64,000 bases of DNA from NCBI GenBank assembly GCA_963777915.1, contig CAVZSH010000005.1, forward strand, positions 930,001-994,000, read 5' to 3'. The notes below the pieces were generated by a model. It was not told where the DNA came from and did no database searches. It worked only from the letters and a program-made list of their open reading frames with translations. The translations under genes and the position numbers were made by a program. This document shows, piece after piece, positions 24,687-33,443 of the stretch; position 1 is the first letter of the stretch, and every line of letters starts with the position of its first letter. This DNA is from CAVUPF01 sp963777915 (GTDB taxonomy: Bacteria; Actinomycetota; Thermoleophilia; Solirubrobacterales; 70-9).

Positions 24687-24725
24687 CTACTCCTAAGACG
24701 CACACCGACAGAGAACCGATACACC

Positions 24726-24854
24726 CCGCAGCCACTTCGCCTCTCCCCCCTCTTGCCCGACGACGCAGCCGACCACGTCCTCACACATGGTGGGGGGGCA
24801 TGGTCGGCTGCGTCCAAAGGGCTCAAACCCAGTTCTGAGGCGAAGTGGCTGCGG
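24726..24854. repeat. Nested perfect inverted repeat in a 630-bp gene-free stretch
   Basis: Outer arms 24726-24743 and 24837-24854 are perfect 18-bp inverted repeats (CCGCAGCCACTTCGCCTC on the left). Inner arms 24762-24775 and 24801-24814 are perfect 14-bp inverted repeats (GACGCAGCCGACCA). The two sit inside one another, so the region can form a long cruciform or a two-level hairpin. A TTTTT run follows the outer right arm at about 24859, so termination of plus-strand transcripts is an alternative. It lies just upstream of the replication-relaxation gene. Apart from these repeats, 24687-25319 holds no supported gene; a conserved peptide-coding scrap lies at 25085-25134. Confidence 0.8.
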
Positions 24855-25319
24855 AGGGTTTTTCTGGGGCTTTTTCCGTAGCCCGGGAGTGGGCTTGATG
24901 GTCTGATTGGGCCTGCCCGCTGGGACGGATAACGTCGCGATATGCGTCAGCGGTGGCTCGACGATTTGCGGTGCCGCACCAACGCTCATTCAAGTGACCT
25001 CGCAGCGCGAAGAGCCGCCCGGCCCTCTGTGATGCACCGGTTAACTTTAGTCTGGCGTCAATTGTTTGGCCCGATCCCTGTAGGTGGCCGCGGAGCCTCG
25101 CCTTCCGCTGAAACGTGAGCGCCGATCAGTATGAATCCCGCATCCTAGAGCCACCTGCGCTCCCGCGGTCGAGCCGCTGAAGGATCACAGATGCGGCCCG
25201 ATCTGGGCGGCTTCGGAGCCCATCTGCGCGCCCCGCAGGTCGCGTCTTCGGAACTCAGTGGTTCGCTCGGATTGGCCAAATGCACCCGGGATTCTGCCCC
25301 CGAACGCGATTGGTCGGCC

Positions 25320-27278
25320 CTAGCGGACAACCGTGAAGCTGAGCGATCTCGGCTTCGATCGCGAGCCCTCGGCGCTCGCCGTGGCGGTGAGCTTGTAGCT
25401 GCCCGGCTTGAGCGTCTCGGAGCGTGAAATGTCGCCCTGGAAGGCGACCCGGTTGGTGCCGGGGCGCCCGGTGAAGCTGAGAGAGGCGACTGCTGAGCGC
25501 TTGGATCTGCGTCCTCTCTTTCGCGGAGCGAAGGCAAACTTCACCGTCGCCTTCGTGTTCAGCTTAAAGGTGAAGATAGTTCCGAGCGGTGCCCCCGTCC
25601 CACTGCGGCCTACCGCCGAGCTCACCTTGGCGCGACCACCTCCCTCCCGCCAGCGGGCGTGGGACTGTCGCAGCCTGCTTATCGTGGGCCGTGCTGCCTT
25701 CCTCGCCGCGCTTTCGATCTGCAGAGTGAGGGGTGCACCTTGCGCGAGAACCCCGAATCTGTCGCTGACGCTCAGCGTGACCTGGGTCGTGCCCACCCCG
25801 GTCGGGGTGCCGCGGATCTGACCGCTGGCGGGGTCGATGTTCAGCCCGGCCGGCAGCCCTCTCGCCTGCCAGGAGTACGGAGCGGTTCCGCCTTGCCCCA
25901 TCGCGGTGGTGCTATAGGGGGCACCGACTCGCCCGGCCGGCAGTGAGTCGCTTGTCACCGCCAGGTCGGCGACCACGACCAAAGTGTGATCGGACCATGG
26001 ACCAAGCGCCACGGTGTCGATCGTCGTCCCGGTCCCCAAGTCAACCGGAGTCGGGGTCGGGTTCGGTTCTTCGGTGCCGTTGTTGGTGGCGCTGCCCAGC
26101 TGGCCGTAGCGGTTCCAGCCGAAGGCGTAGAGCTGCCCACTTGAGGTCACCGCCAGGCTGTAACTGGAGCCGGCGGCGATCTGCACCACCCGGCCGAGTG
26201 TGACGAGGGCCGGGAACGGATTCGCGTTGAAAAAGCCGACACGGATGGTGTTGCCAAGCTGGCCGTAGTAGTTCGAGCCGAATGCGTAGAGTTCACCGCT
26301 GGAACCCAATGCCAGGCTGTGGCTATAGCCGCCGGTGACCTGGGTTACCGGTTCGCGGGTCGGTAAGGTGAGTATGGTCGGGGTCTGATTTGGGCTTTCG
26401 GTGCCGTTGTTGGTGGCGCTGCCCAGCTGGCCGTACTCGTTTTCTCCGAAGGCATAGAGCTGCCCGGTCGAGGTCAGCGCCAAGCTGTGATCGGCGCCAG
26501 CGGCGACCTGGGTCACCGGGCCGCTGGCCCCCGGCAGGGTGATGCGGGCCGGGGTCGGATTCGGTACTCCGGTGCCGCTGTTGGTCTCCAAGCCAAGCTG
26601 ACCGTAGTAGTTCGAGCCAAAAGCAAAGAGTTCGCCGGATGAGGTGACCGCCAGGCTGTGACGGGCACCTGCGGCGATCTGGGTCACCGGCCCGCTCGCC
26701 CCCGGCAGCGTGACCAGGGTGGGTGTCGGGTTCGGTTCTTCGGTGCCGCTGTTGGCTTCGATGCCCAGCTGACCGTCTTCGTTCAGGCCGAAGGCATAGA
26801 GCTGCCCGGTCGAGGTCAGCGCAAGGCTGTGATAGCGCCCCGTCGCGATCTGGGTCACCGGTCCGCTGGCCCCCGGCAAGGTGATGAGGACCGGGGTTGG
26901 GTTCGGCTCGAAGGTGCCGCTGTTGCTGGGGGTGCCGAGCTGGCCGTAGCGGTTCGAGCCGAAGGCATAGAGCTGCCCGGTCGAGGTCAGCGCAAGGCTG
27001 TGTTCGTAGCCAGCGGCGACCTGGGTCACCGGCCCACTCGCCCCCGGCAGCGTGACCAGGGTGGGTGTCGGGTTCGGTTCGAAGGTGCCGCTGTTGGTGG
27101 TTGTGCCCAGCTCGCCGTAACGATTATCGCCGAACGCGTAGAGCTGTCCGGCGCTCGTGATGAGCGCTGAAGCAGGCGGCGCTGCCGCGCCGATCGACAG
27201 CGCGGTCACGGCCGCACACAACGCCAGTCTCTTCCCGAACTTGAGCCCGGCCACTCGGTTGTACCTTCGCGTCGGCAT
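25320..27278 (-). CDS. Secreted RCC1-repeat (beta-propeller) protein with Ig-like domain
   Basis: A 652-residue exported protein. The start at 27278 has a strong Shine-Dalgarno (GGGAGG, 5 bp spacing), and a signal peptide runs to about residue 40 (LALCAAVTALSIGAAAPPAS). About seven RCC1-type repeats follow, each with a pattern such as GQLYAFGDNRYGELG and VTQVAAGYEHSLALTSTGQL, making a seven-bladed propeller. A putative Ig-like domain (GLPAGLNIDPASGQIRGTPT) comes next, and the end is a beta-rich, Arg-rich tail with LKPGSYKLTATA. Repeats are close to one another in DNA sequence, indicating recent internal duplication. Function is likely a surface or matrix protein; ligand unknown. Confidence 0.85.
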   Translation of the reverse strand: MPTRRYNRVAGLKFGKRLALCAAVTALSIGAAAPPASALITSAGQLYAFGDNRYGELGTTTNSGTFEPNPTPTLVTLPGASGPVTQVAAGYEHSLALTSTGQLYAFGSNRYGQLGTPSNSGTFEPNPTPVLITLPGASGPVTQIATGRYHSLALTSTGQLYAFGLNEDGQLGIEANSGTEEPNPTPTLVTLPGASGPVTQIAAGARHSLAVTSSGELFAFGSNYYGQLGLETNSGTGVPNPTPARITLPGASGPVTQVAAGADHSLALTSTGQLYAFGENEYGQLGSATNNGTESPNQTPTILTLPTREPVTQVTGGYSHSLALGSSGELYAFGSNYYGQLGNTIRVGFFNANPFPALVTLGRVVQIAAGSSYSLAVTSSGQLYAFGWNRYGQLGSATNNGTEEPNPTPTPVDLGTGTTIDTVALGPWSDHTLVVVADLAVTSDSLPAGRVGAPYSTTAMGQGGTAPYSWQARGLPAGLNIDPASGQIRGTPTGVGTTQVTLSVSDRFGVLAQGAPLTLQIESAARKAARPTISRLRQSHARWREGGGRAKVSSAVGRSGTGAPLGTIFTFKLNTKATVKFAFAPRKRGRRSKRSAVASLSFTGRPGTNRVAFQGDISRSETLKPGSYKLTATASAEGSRSKPRSLSFTVVR

Positions 27279-27437
27279 CTGCCCTCCCAAGACGGCGCGT
27301 GAACCCTCACGCCTTCGTGGGGATGCTAACAAGCGGCTCGCTGTCAGCGTCCGTTGGCGTCATCCCCGAGCCGATGGATGGGGATTACGTCAGATATCTG
27401 ACCCTCTGCGTACTCCACCCCGCCGCGGAATAGACGG

Positions 27438-27505
27438 CCCCGACCTGCCCCGCCCCACCACCCTCACCCATGGTCAGGGGCATGCCTTGGCGCGGGGCGG
27501 TCGGG
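27438..27505. repeat. Imperfect inverted repeat in a 465-bp gene-free stretch
   Basis: The left arm at 27438-27451 (CCCGACCTGCCCCG) pairs with the right arm near 27493-27505 (CGGGGCGGTCGGG) with one bulged base. An inner CCCATGG palindrome with flanking C/G runs lies in the loop. It resembles the nested structure at 24726 in general layout and in the CATGGT loop element. The remainder of 27279-27743 shows no gene. It could be a terminator or a second cis element of the same mobile element. Confidence 0.45.
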
Positions 27506-27743
27506 CGTAGTAATACGGCTGATCCCCAAGCCCTATAGTCGCCAGCTTCGGTGTCCTGGGCCAACGAAGTCTCGGCCACCTTCGAACCCTTCGGGCCAAG
27601 GTGGAGGTCGAGAGGCTACCGAAAGCGCCGAAGGGCTGCTGCCATAGCCGACGCAAGATCATCCGCCGCCTCGACAGATGCTGGCTGTTGAGCGAATTAC
27701 GAGTGCTTAGTGGGCCGCTGCTGCTTAAGTGATGCGGCCGAAG

Positions 27744-28391
27744 TCATCTCACGCAGCTTACGACCGGAGAGCAGTGTCCTTCAAAAAAGCCTTCTTCGCC
27801 GCCACTTTTACCAACAATCCTGCGCTTGACGTTACGAGCCGTAACTAGCTTTACATGAGGACCGGGGGAATAAAACTGAACAAAGTACCGCATGTCTCTG
27901 AGCCAAACGAATTGCTCTCGAAGCGCAAGTGTCGGAAGCAGTGGATGTATTCTGATTTGCTGGCCATTACTCAATGTCAACAGTAGAGATTTTACACGCA
28001 CACCAGCCACACCGGCGAACACTCTTTCAGAGCCCTCATTGGCGTCAGAACCGCTAAATGTAAAGCCGCTCGACAGATGTCCACCAGCGGGAATACCCCA
28101 CCCGGAACTAAAGCTTGCACTTGGCCTATCGGATGGGATGAATTCCACACCAAACAGCCACGTCTTGCAGCTGTGGAAATCTTCGCGTATCCAGCCCGTG
28201 ACTGTCCATGGGATATCGTTGGGACTGTGTCCTAATGCGATCACGCGATGCTGGTTGCATGAATCGGACGCCGGAACTAACTGCAAGGAATCTGGCGCGA
28301 CGTTTAGGATATTAGTAAGCAAAAAATAGAGTGCCACAACTGCGACGACTGAATAGAGGCCACGTCTTAGAGCTTTAGCAGGCCAATTCAT
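27744..28391 (-). CDS. Membrane-anchored hypothetical protein, AT-rich gene
   Basis: A 215-residue protein with one N-terminal membrane helix (LYSVVAVVALYFLLTNIL, residues 12-29) followed by an extracytoplasmic beta-rich region containing four cysteines (for example SCNQH and FHSCKTWLFG). Base composition and codon use are clearly lower in GC than the flanking chromosome, a sign of horizontal origin. No family recognised. It lies downstream of the RHS gene cluster, with another AT-rich, exported gene between. Confidence 0.6.
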   Translation of the reverse strand: MNWPAKALRRGLYSVVAVVALYFLLTNILNVAPDSLQLVPASDSCNQHRVIALGHSPNDIPWTVTGWIREDFHSCKTWLFGVEFIPSDRPSASFSSGWGIPAGGHLSSGFTFSGSDANEGSERVFAGVAGVRVKSLLLTLSNGQQIRIHPLLPTLALREQFVWLRDMRYFVQFYSPGPHVKLVTARNVKRRIVGKSGGEEGFFEGHCSPVVSCVR

Positions 28392-28639
28392 TGGACTCCA
28401 GAATAGTCATGTACAAAAGGTTCTAACGTGCTCAGGCTCGACATGCACTCCGTGCGCTTAGGCTGAGGGAAAATGCCTTTTCGGGGAGCACAGCAGCGTA
28501 ACCAGGGTCAGGTATTGCCTGTACCTGTATTTCGAAGGACCACTCGTACTCACTGCCTTGTAGGCAACTGACTACTAAAGCGTGCGGCTTTTTTAGGTGA
28601 CCAAAGCTTGTTTGAAGAGGATCTTGAGGAGCTCTTGAG

Positions 28640-29647
28640 CTACACGTCCGGACATCCTCGTCTAGGCTTCAGAGTCGCTGAGCCGATCCCCCCTCGAGGC
28701 GCTAGCCTTACGTTTTTGCCGGGAAACCTCACGCTCATTCGTCCTCTCCATTCTGTGACGGGGCACTCATTTAATGTAACCATGCCCTCGAAGGGAGCCG
28801 GCGGTTCGATTTGCGCAGTCTGAGCACCTATATCGGCCATAAACGAGCTATTGCTGCCCTTTACCATCACGACACGGGAGACGAGCATTCCTCTCTGCAG
28901 TTCACGCGATTCTGCCGCAAACGGCACGCCCGGGCCGCGGGGAAGCACGAGATACGAATCTAGCAAATCATGTTCCTTCAGAATTCGAAGTTCTGAAAGG
29001 ATGCCTGCCCCGGCAAGAAACGACACGTGGCGGAAGTGCGCTTTTAAGCTTGGGGCCTCCACTGTAGGGGGCACCTTGACACTCTTCGATCGACTAGTTG
29101 GACACCTGAGCTTCCGACTGGGCCCAGCGCGTCCTTGAGCGTGGTGCAGCCGGACCCTTGTAAAGTTATTTTCGCCGTGAAACTCTATGCTGCCCGTAAA
29201 GTTGCCGATACGCTCAGTTGGACGGCCGAGTGGCTGACACTTTCCAAGCTGGCCCGGCAGAGGACCGGATGTGTAGCGACCAATAGGGTGAAATCTCACG
29301 GCGATATGGCCGAGGCCGCCGAAATTGGCATCGAGCCCGGACCCGTCGGCGTATCCGCTAAAAGTTACGTATTGGACAGCTTCACTCCGGCGTATCGCAA
29401 TTAGTTGGACGCCTTGCGGCGTTCCAGAAATAATTAGTTTGAATTTGTGTGTCCCACGCACAATGAAGCGGCTATATGGAAACGCGCGAACAGTTCGGTC
29501 CATTCGTGCAGACAACGCTCTGGCACGTGTGGCTCTAGCGCCGGCTTGCGCGCTCATAAGCAATATTGAGCCCATACAGCAGGTAAGCACTGCTGCAGTG
29601 AGGAAACCCGCAAATCGACCGGGAATATGGGTTATTTGCACTCGCAT
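28640..29647 (-). CDS. Exported hypothetical protein downstream of RHS gene
   Basis: A 335-residue protein with a signal-type N-terminus (FAGFLTAAVLTCCMGSILLM, about residues 11-32). A body with beta strands follows, including FIVRGTHKFKLIISGTPQG and GLDANFGGLGHIAVRFHP. ATG at 29647 is chosen; the frame is open for 56 codons further into the RHS 3' end. It starts 14 bp after the RHS stop, and its base composition is low in GC. Its position directly behind an RHS C-terminus is where immunity or C-tip partner genes are found, but its size and signal peptide are unlike a cytoplasmic immunity protein. Confidence 0.6.
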   Translation of the reverse strand: MRVQITHIPGRFAGFLTAAVLTCCMGSILLMSAQAGARATRARALSARMDRTVRAFPYSRFIVRGTHKFKLIISGTPQGVQLIAIRRSEAVQYVTFSGYADGSGLDANFGGLGHIAVRFHPIGRYTSGPLPGQLGKCQPLGRPTERIGNFTGSIEFHGENNFTRVRLHHAQGRAGPSRKLRCPTSRSKSVKVPPTVEAPSLKAHFRHVSFLAGAGILSELRILKEHDLLDSYLVLPRGPGVPFAAESRELQRGMLVSRVVMVKGSNSSFMADIGAQTAQIEPPAPFEGMVTLNECPVTEWRGRMSVRFPGKNVRLAPRGGIGSATLKPRRGCPDV

Positions 29648-29660
29648 ATGAGAATGGAAT

Positions 29661-32600
29661 TTAGCGTTCTGCGCGGGTTTCTTGTTCGGCAAGGTTTTCG
29701 ACTTCGGTGGCACACCCTTCAACGGCGGCTGCAAATCGGAATCGCGGTTCGGGAGCAAAAGGGGCATCAAGAAACGAGGCTGTGGCAACTGGTTGGTTAC
29801 CTCGTACGCCCTCATGTTCCCGGCTTTCTCTCATGCTTGATTTATATCCCCTTTGACAGGCCTTCCCCCAGCCGTGATTTTCCTTGAAAATTGGCCTGGC
29901 CCTCTGGAACGCACTGATCGAAGCGGCATGCATTCTAGCAACCTTTCCACTGTATGAGCCAGGATGGTCCTGAATTCGTGCAAGTTGTCCCTCGGTGGCT
30001 TCTTCTATATCGTGAAGACGTGCTAGGTCATGAGCTCGACGATTCGCTCGCTTGGTACTAAACGCGCCGGACAAGTCTGAGTTGTTCACGGGATCCCCAT
30101 CGCAGTAGTCATACGCATTGGCCGACCCACCTTCGACCGGATCGGGAGACAAGAACCGCCCCAGGGCCGGCACATAGCTCCTTGCCCCCATCTGGATCAC
30201 GCCCGAGGGCAGTTCCGTGCGGCGCTGCTTGCCGCCGAGCCAGCCGTAGCGGCCGGCGCTGCCTGATATCGGGTTGCCGAACTCGTCGTAGCGGAATTTC
30301 GCCGTAGTTCCAGTGGCCATCGGATTGAGGCTGGCGGTGGCGGCAACGTTGCCTTGCAGGTCGGTCAACTGCAGGACCGCTTCTTTGCCGCTTTCATCGA
30401 TCGCCGCAAGTTCTCCGCCGATGCCGGTGATGTTGCGGGTCCAGGTCGAGCCACGTTCCGTCCAGGCAGGCGATTCGGATTCGCCAGCGTAGTGGAAGAC
30501 TTCAGTGCCTTCCTGAGACCCGCCGGTCTGGACGCGCTGGCGCTGGCGCAATGCCGCGTCGAGCTGGAAGGTGTTGGTGATGGCGCCCTGGGCCTGGCTG
30601 GCGACCATGTCGTTTGAGAAGTAGCTGGTCGTGAGCGTGCTGCCGCCCGCGTCTTTGCCCGCCAGGCTGGTGATGCGGCCGAAGTTGTCGTAGGTGATGC
30701 CTTCGCCATACAGCCGATCACCGGTGTCGTATTTGTATTCCTGTTTGGTGCCCGTGGATTTCGGTTCACACGCGCCGGTTTTGGGTTCGGGTTCGTGGGT
30801 GACGAGCGCGGTGCGGTTGGAGTCGGCGTCGTAGCTGTAGTCGCGGGTCGTGCAGGAGCCGCCGACCGGGGTTTCCTCGGCCTGCGTCAGCCTCCCGGCC
30901 TTGTCGTAGGAGTACTGCTGGGTAGAGAGCGTACTCGTCTGCTTCATGATCTTGCCCAGAGCGGAGCGTTCCTCTTCGAAGCTCAGCCAGGTGCATTCGC
31001 TGATGCAGTCGGTCATCTTCTGGTAGCGCAGCTTGACCGGCGAACCGGTGGCGTCGTAGGTCGTTTCCGCGTCCAGGCCGTTCGGCAGCCCCTCCGTGGT
31101 CATGTTGCCGTCGGCGTTGTAGCTGGCCGTGAAGGAGCCTGCCTCGGAGTCGATCAGTTTGACCAGGGCCCCCGAGGTCGCGTCATAGGTGAATTCCTGC
31201 GTCCCCTTGCCGTCGGAGACGACATACGGCTGGCCGAGCAGATTGTAGGTGGTGGTCGATTTGTTACCGCTGGCGTCTTCGTAGGCGGAGGGACGGCCCA
31301 ATTTGTCGTAGGTCGTCTTCACAGCCTCCGCATTGAAGCCCGTGCAGCTTTCCGGCGCTTCGCAGACGAACTTCTGAGTTTCGGGCTTGCCGTTGCTCGA
31401 GTTGTAGATCGTTTCGACCGTAGGGATCGAGGTGCCGCCACCGCTCAGCTTCTTCTTGACCAGTCGCCCGGCTTCGTCATAAGTCATGGTCGTGGTCCTG
31501 GTCTTGCCCGATTCTTCGGACCCCCCCGGGCTTTCTATGACTTCAGTCGGCTCCCCAAGCGCGGAGTATTTGGCGAACCGTTTCACCAGCAGTTTAGGAT
31601 TGCCTTCGGCAGGGCTTGCCTGCGCACCCGGTAGTACCTTGCATGGCAGGTTGGCCCATTCCGGCCTGTTCCTGCAGACGCTTTCGGGCGACTGTTCTTT
31701 TGCCGAGTAGTAGACCGTCTTCGTTGTATGCGCGCTTTCGACCACTTTGTGTTCGGCGGGCTGGCGTGTTTCAATCGGCAACCCGGTGGATTCTTCATAC
31801 TTGGTGACCGTGGTCAGGTTAAGATGTCCTTCGCTTTCTTTACCCGCGTCGACGATCTCTTCTTCGGGCTTTCGCAGTTCCCAGTTGTAGTGGGTTTCGG
31901 TGATGCGCGGTTCGACTTCTTCTTTGCCGGGGATGTCGGTGGCGATCGTTTCCTTGGTCGGCAGATCCGCGGCAGATTCCCCTTCTTTGAGTTTCGGCTC
32001 TTCCTTGTCGTATTCGTTCGTCGTGTGGGTGCGGGCTTCGAGCGATTCGCCAGATTCGAGCCGCACAGGATGCAGCGGGCCCCAGGATTCGAGCATCTGC
32101 GTGCCGTCGGCGGAGTAGACGGAGTGGGTGTCAAGTTCCTCAGAGCGCGCAGCCGAGCCTTCGCCGGCGCCAAGCGCCGTCAGCCGATTCTGGGCGCTGA
32201 GTTCTCGCACGACGTCGCCTTTGGAATTGGTTTCCGTGGTCGTGATCGATGGTCCGCCCGCCCCGGGCATTTCCGGGGATGCCGTATTGACCAGCGATCC
32301 CTTCGGGTCCATGTACTTGACGGTCGCCTGCGAGTAGCTGCTCGGCGGTTCCCCAGGCACCTGAGTCGGCGGGAAGATCGCCGTCGCCTCGACCGGGTAG
32401 TCGGTCTGGCCCCACTTCGCGATGCTGGTGGGGCTCATTTCGTAGGGAGCGCTGCTGCCGCTGATCGGCACGCCGTAGACGAGCGTGGTCTGGGCCTTTG
32501 AGGGGCTTTCCAGCAGGCTGGCCCTGCTGACGCTCTTCAGCGGCTTCATCCCTTCATATTCATCTTCCCGGTAATAGTTGAATTCCCAAGGTTCTTCGCC

Positions 32601-33443
32601 TGGCGGAGTTACAGACTTCAGCCAAGGCCAGCTATAAGTGTACTTTTCTTTCAGGTTGGGGGATATCTGTGGATTCCACTCTTCGCTCAACTGGCTTTCA
32701 AAGCCTTTGCCGGTGTATGCGTACTTAGCGACCACTTCAGAGCCCGATCCGGTCGCGTTGTGGTAGGTAATTGATTCAAGTCGGTCAAACCAGGGACTTT
32801 CCGAACTTTTAGTGTACTGGAAGGTGAGCGTGCGGCAGCCGGGCGTTTTGTAAGATGTTCCTTCGGGGCATTCGACGCCCGCGGCGGACGGTGCGATCAT
32901 TTCAGAGAGTCGCAGCGGGCCGATGCCTTCGACATGTTCGTAGACCATCGTCACAGATTTTTTCGTCGCCTGCCAGGAGACCGAGGTCGGGCGGTAGGAA
33001 CCGACGATGCCGCTTTCGTTCTTGGTGAATACCGTGTGAGATCCTTCTGGAGTTGCCAAGTTAAAGGTTTCGTCATTCTTGGTAAGGACGTATTCCTTCG
33101 CGTATTCGGGAGCGACGTAGTTGCCGCCCACGATTTCGAAGGACACGGAGGATCCTTCGTTGTTGAGTATTTCGATCCAGTTCTTTGCGGGGATCGCTTC
33201 TTCAACCTTCACGTTTTCACAGTGTTTTTCACTGTGTTCCGTCCAGCATTCTTCTTCGTAGACCGCTTTTACTTCATTTTCGTGCTCTTCGCGCAGTTCG
33301 GTCCAGGCTTCGCCTTCGGCTTCTCGTTCGACGGGTACCGAGGACTGCCAGCCATAGCCCAAGGTGAGCAGTTTCTCCCCCGGTTCGTCGAACCCCGATT
33401 CGTAGGTTCTGGAGAATTCCAGATTGGCTTCTGATCCCGGCAC
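29661..33443 (-). pseudogene. RHS/YD-repeat protein, 3' part of a frameshifted NHL-RHS gene
   Basis: A 1260-codon frame encoding the shell-forming YD repeats (for example YDEAGRLVKKKLSG, YDKLGRPSAYEDASGNKST, YNADGNMTTEGLPNG). It ends with the RHS core signature LGRFLSPDPVEGGSANAYDY, then a unique C-terminal tip of about 130 residues with no nuclease motif that I recognise. It has no ribosome-binding site of its own. Its first codons continue, in the +1 frame, the end of the upstream NHL gene (SKTDV, then IPVPGSEANLEFSRTYE). A single extra base near 33451-33456 separates them. RHS proteins deliver toxins or form surface shells. Coding may still happen by frameshifting; otherwise the gene is broken. 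Confidence 0.85.

Noticed and set aside
24693..24989. 98-codon minus-strand gene over the nested inverted repeat
   Set aside because: No start signal, odd composition, and the DNA is better explained by the perfect inverted repeats.
26000..27170. DNA repeat array
   Set aside because: The repeats encode RCC1 propeller blades in one long frame.
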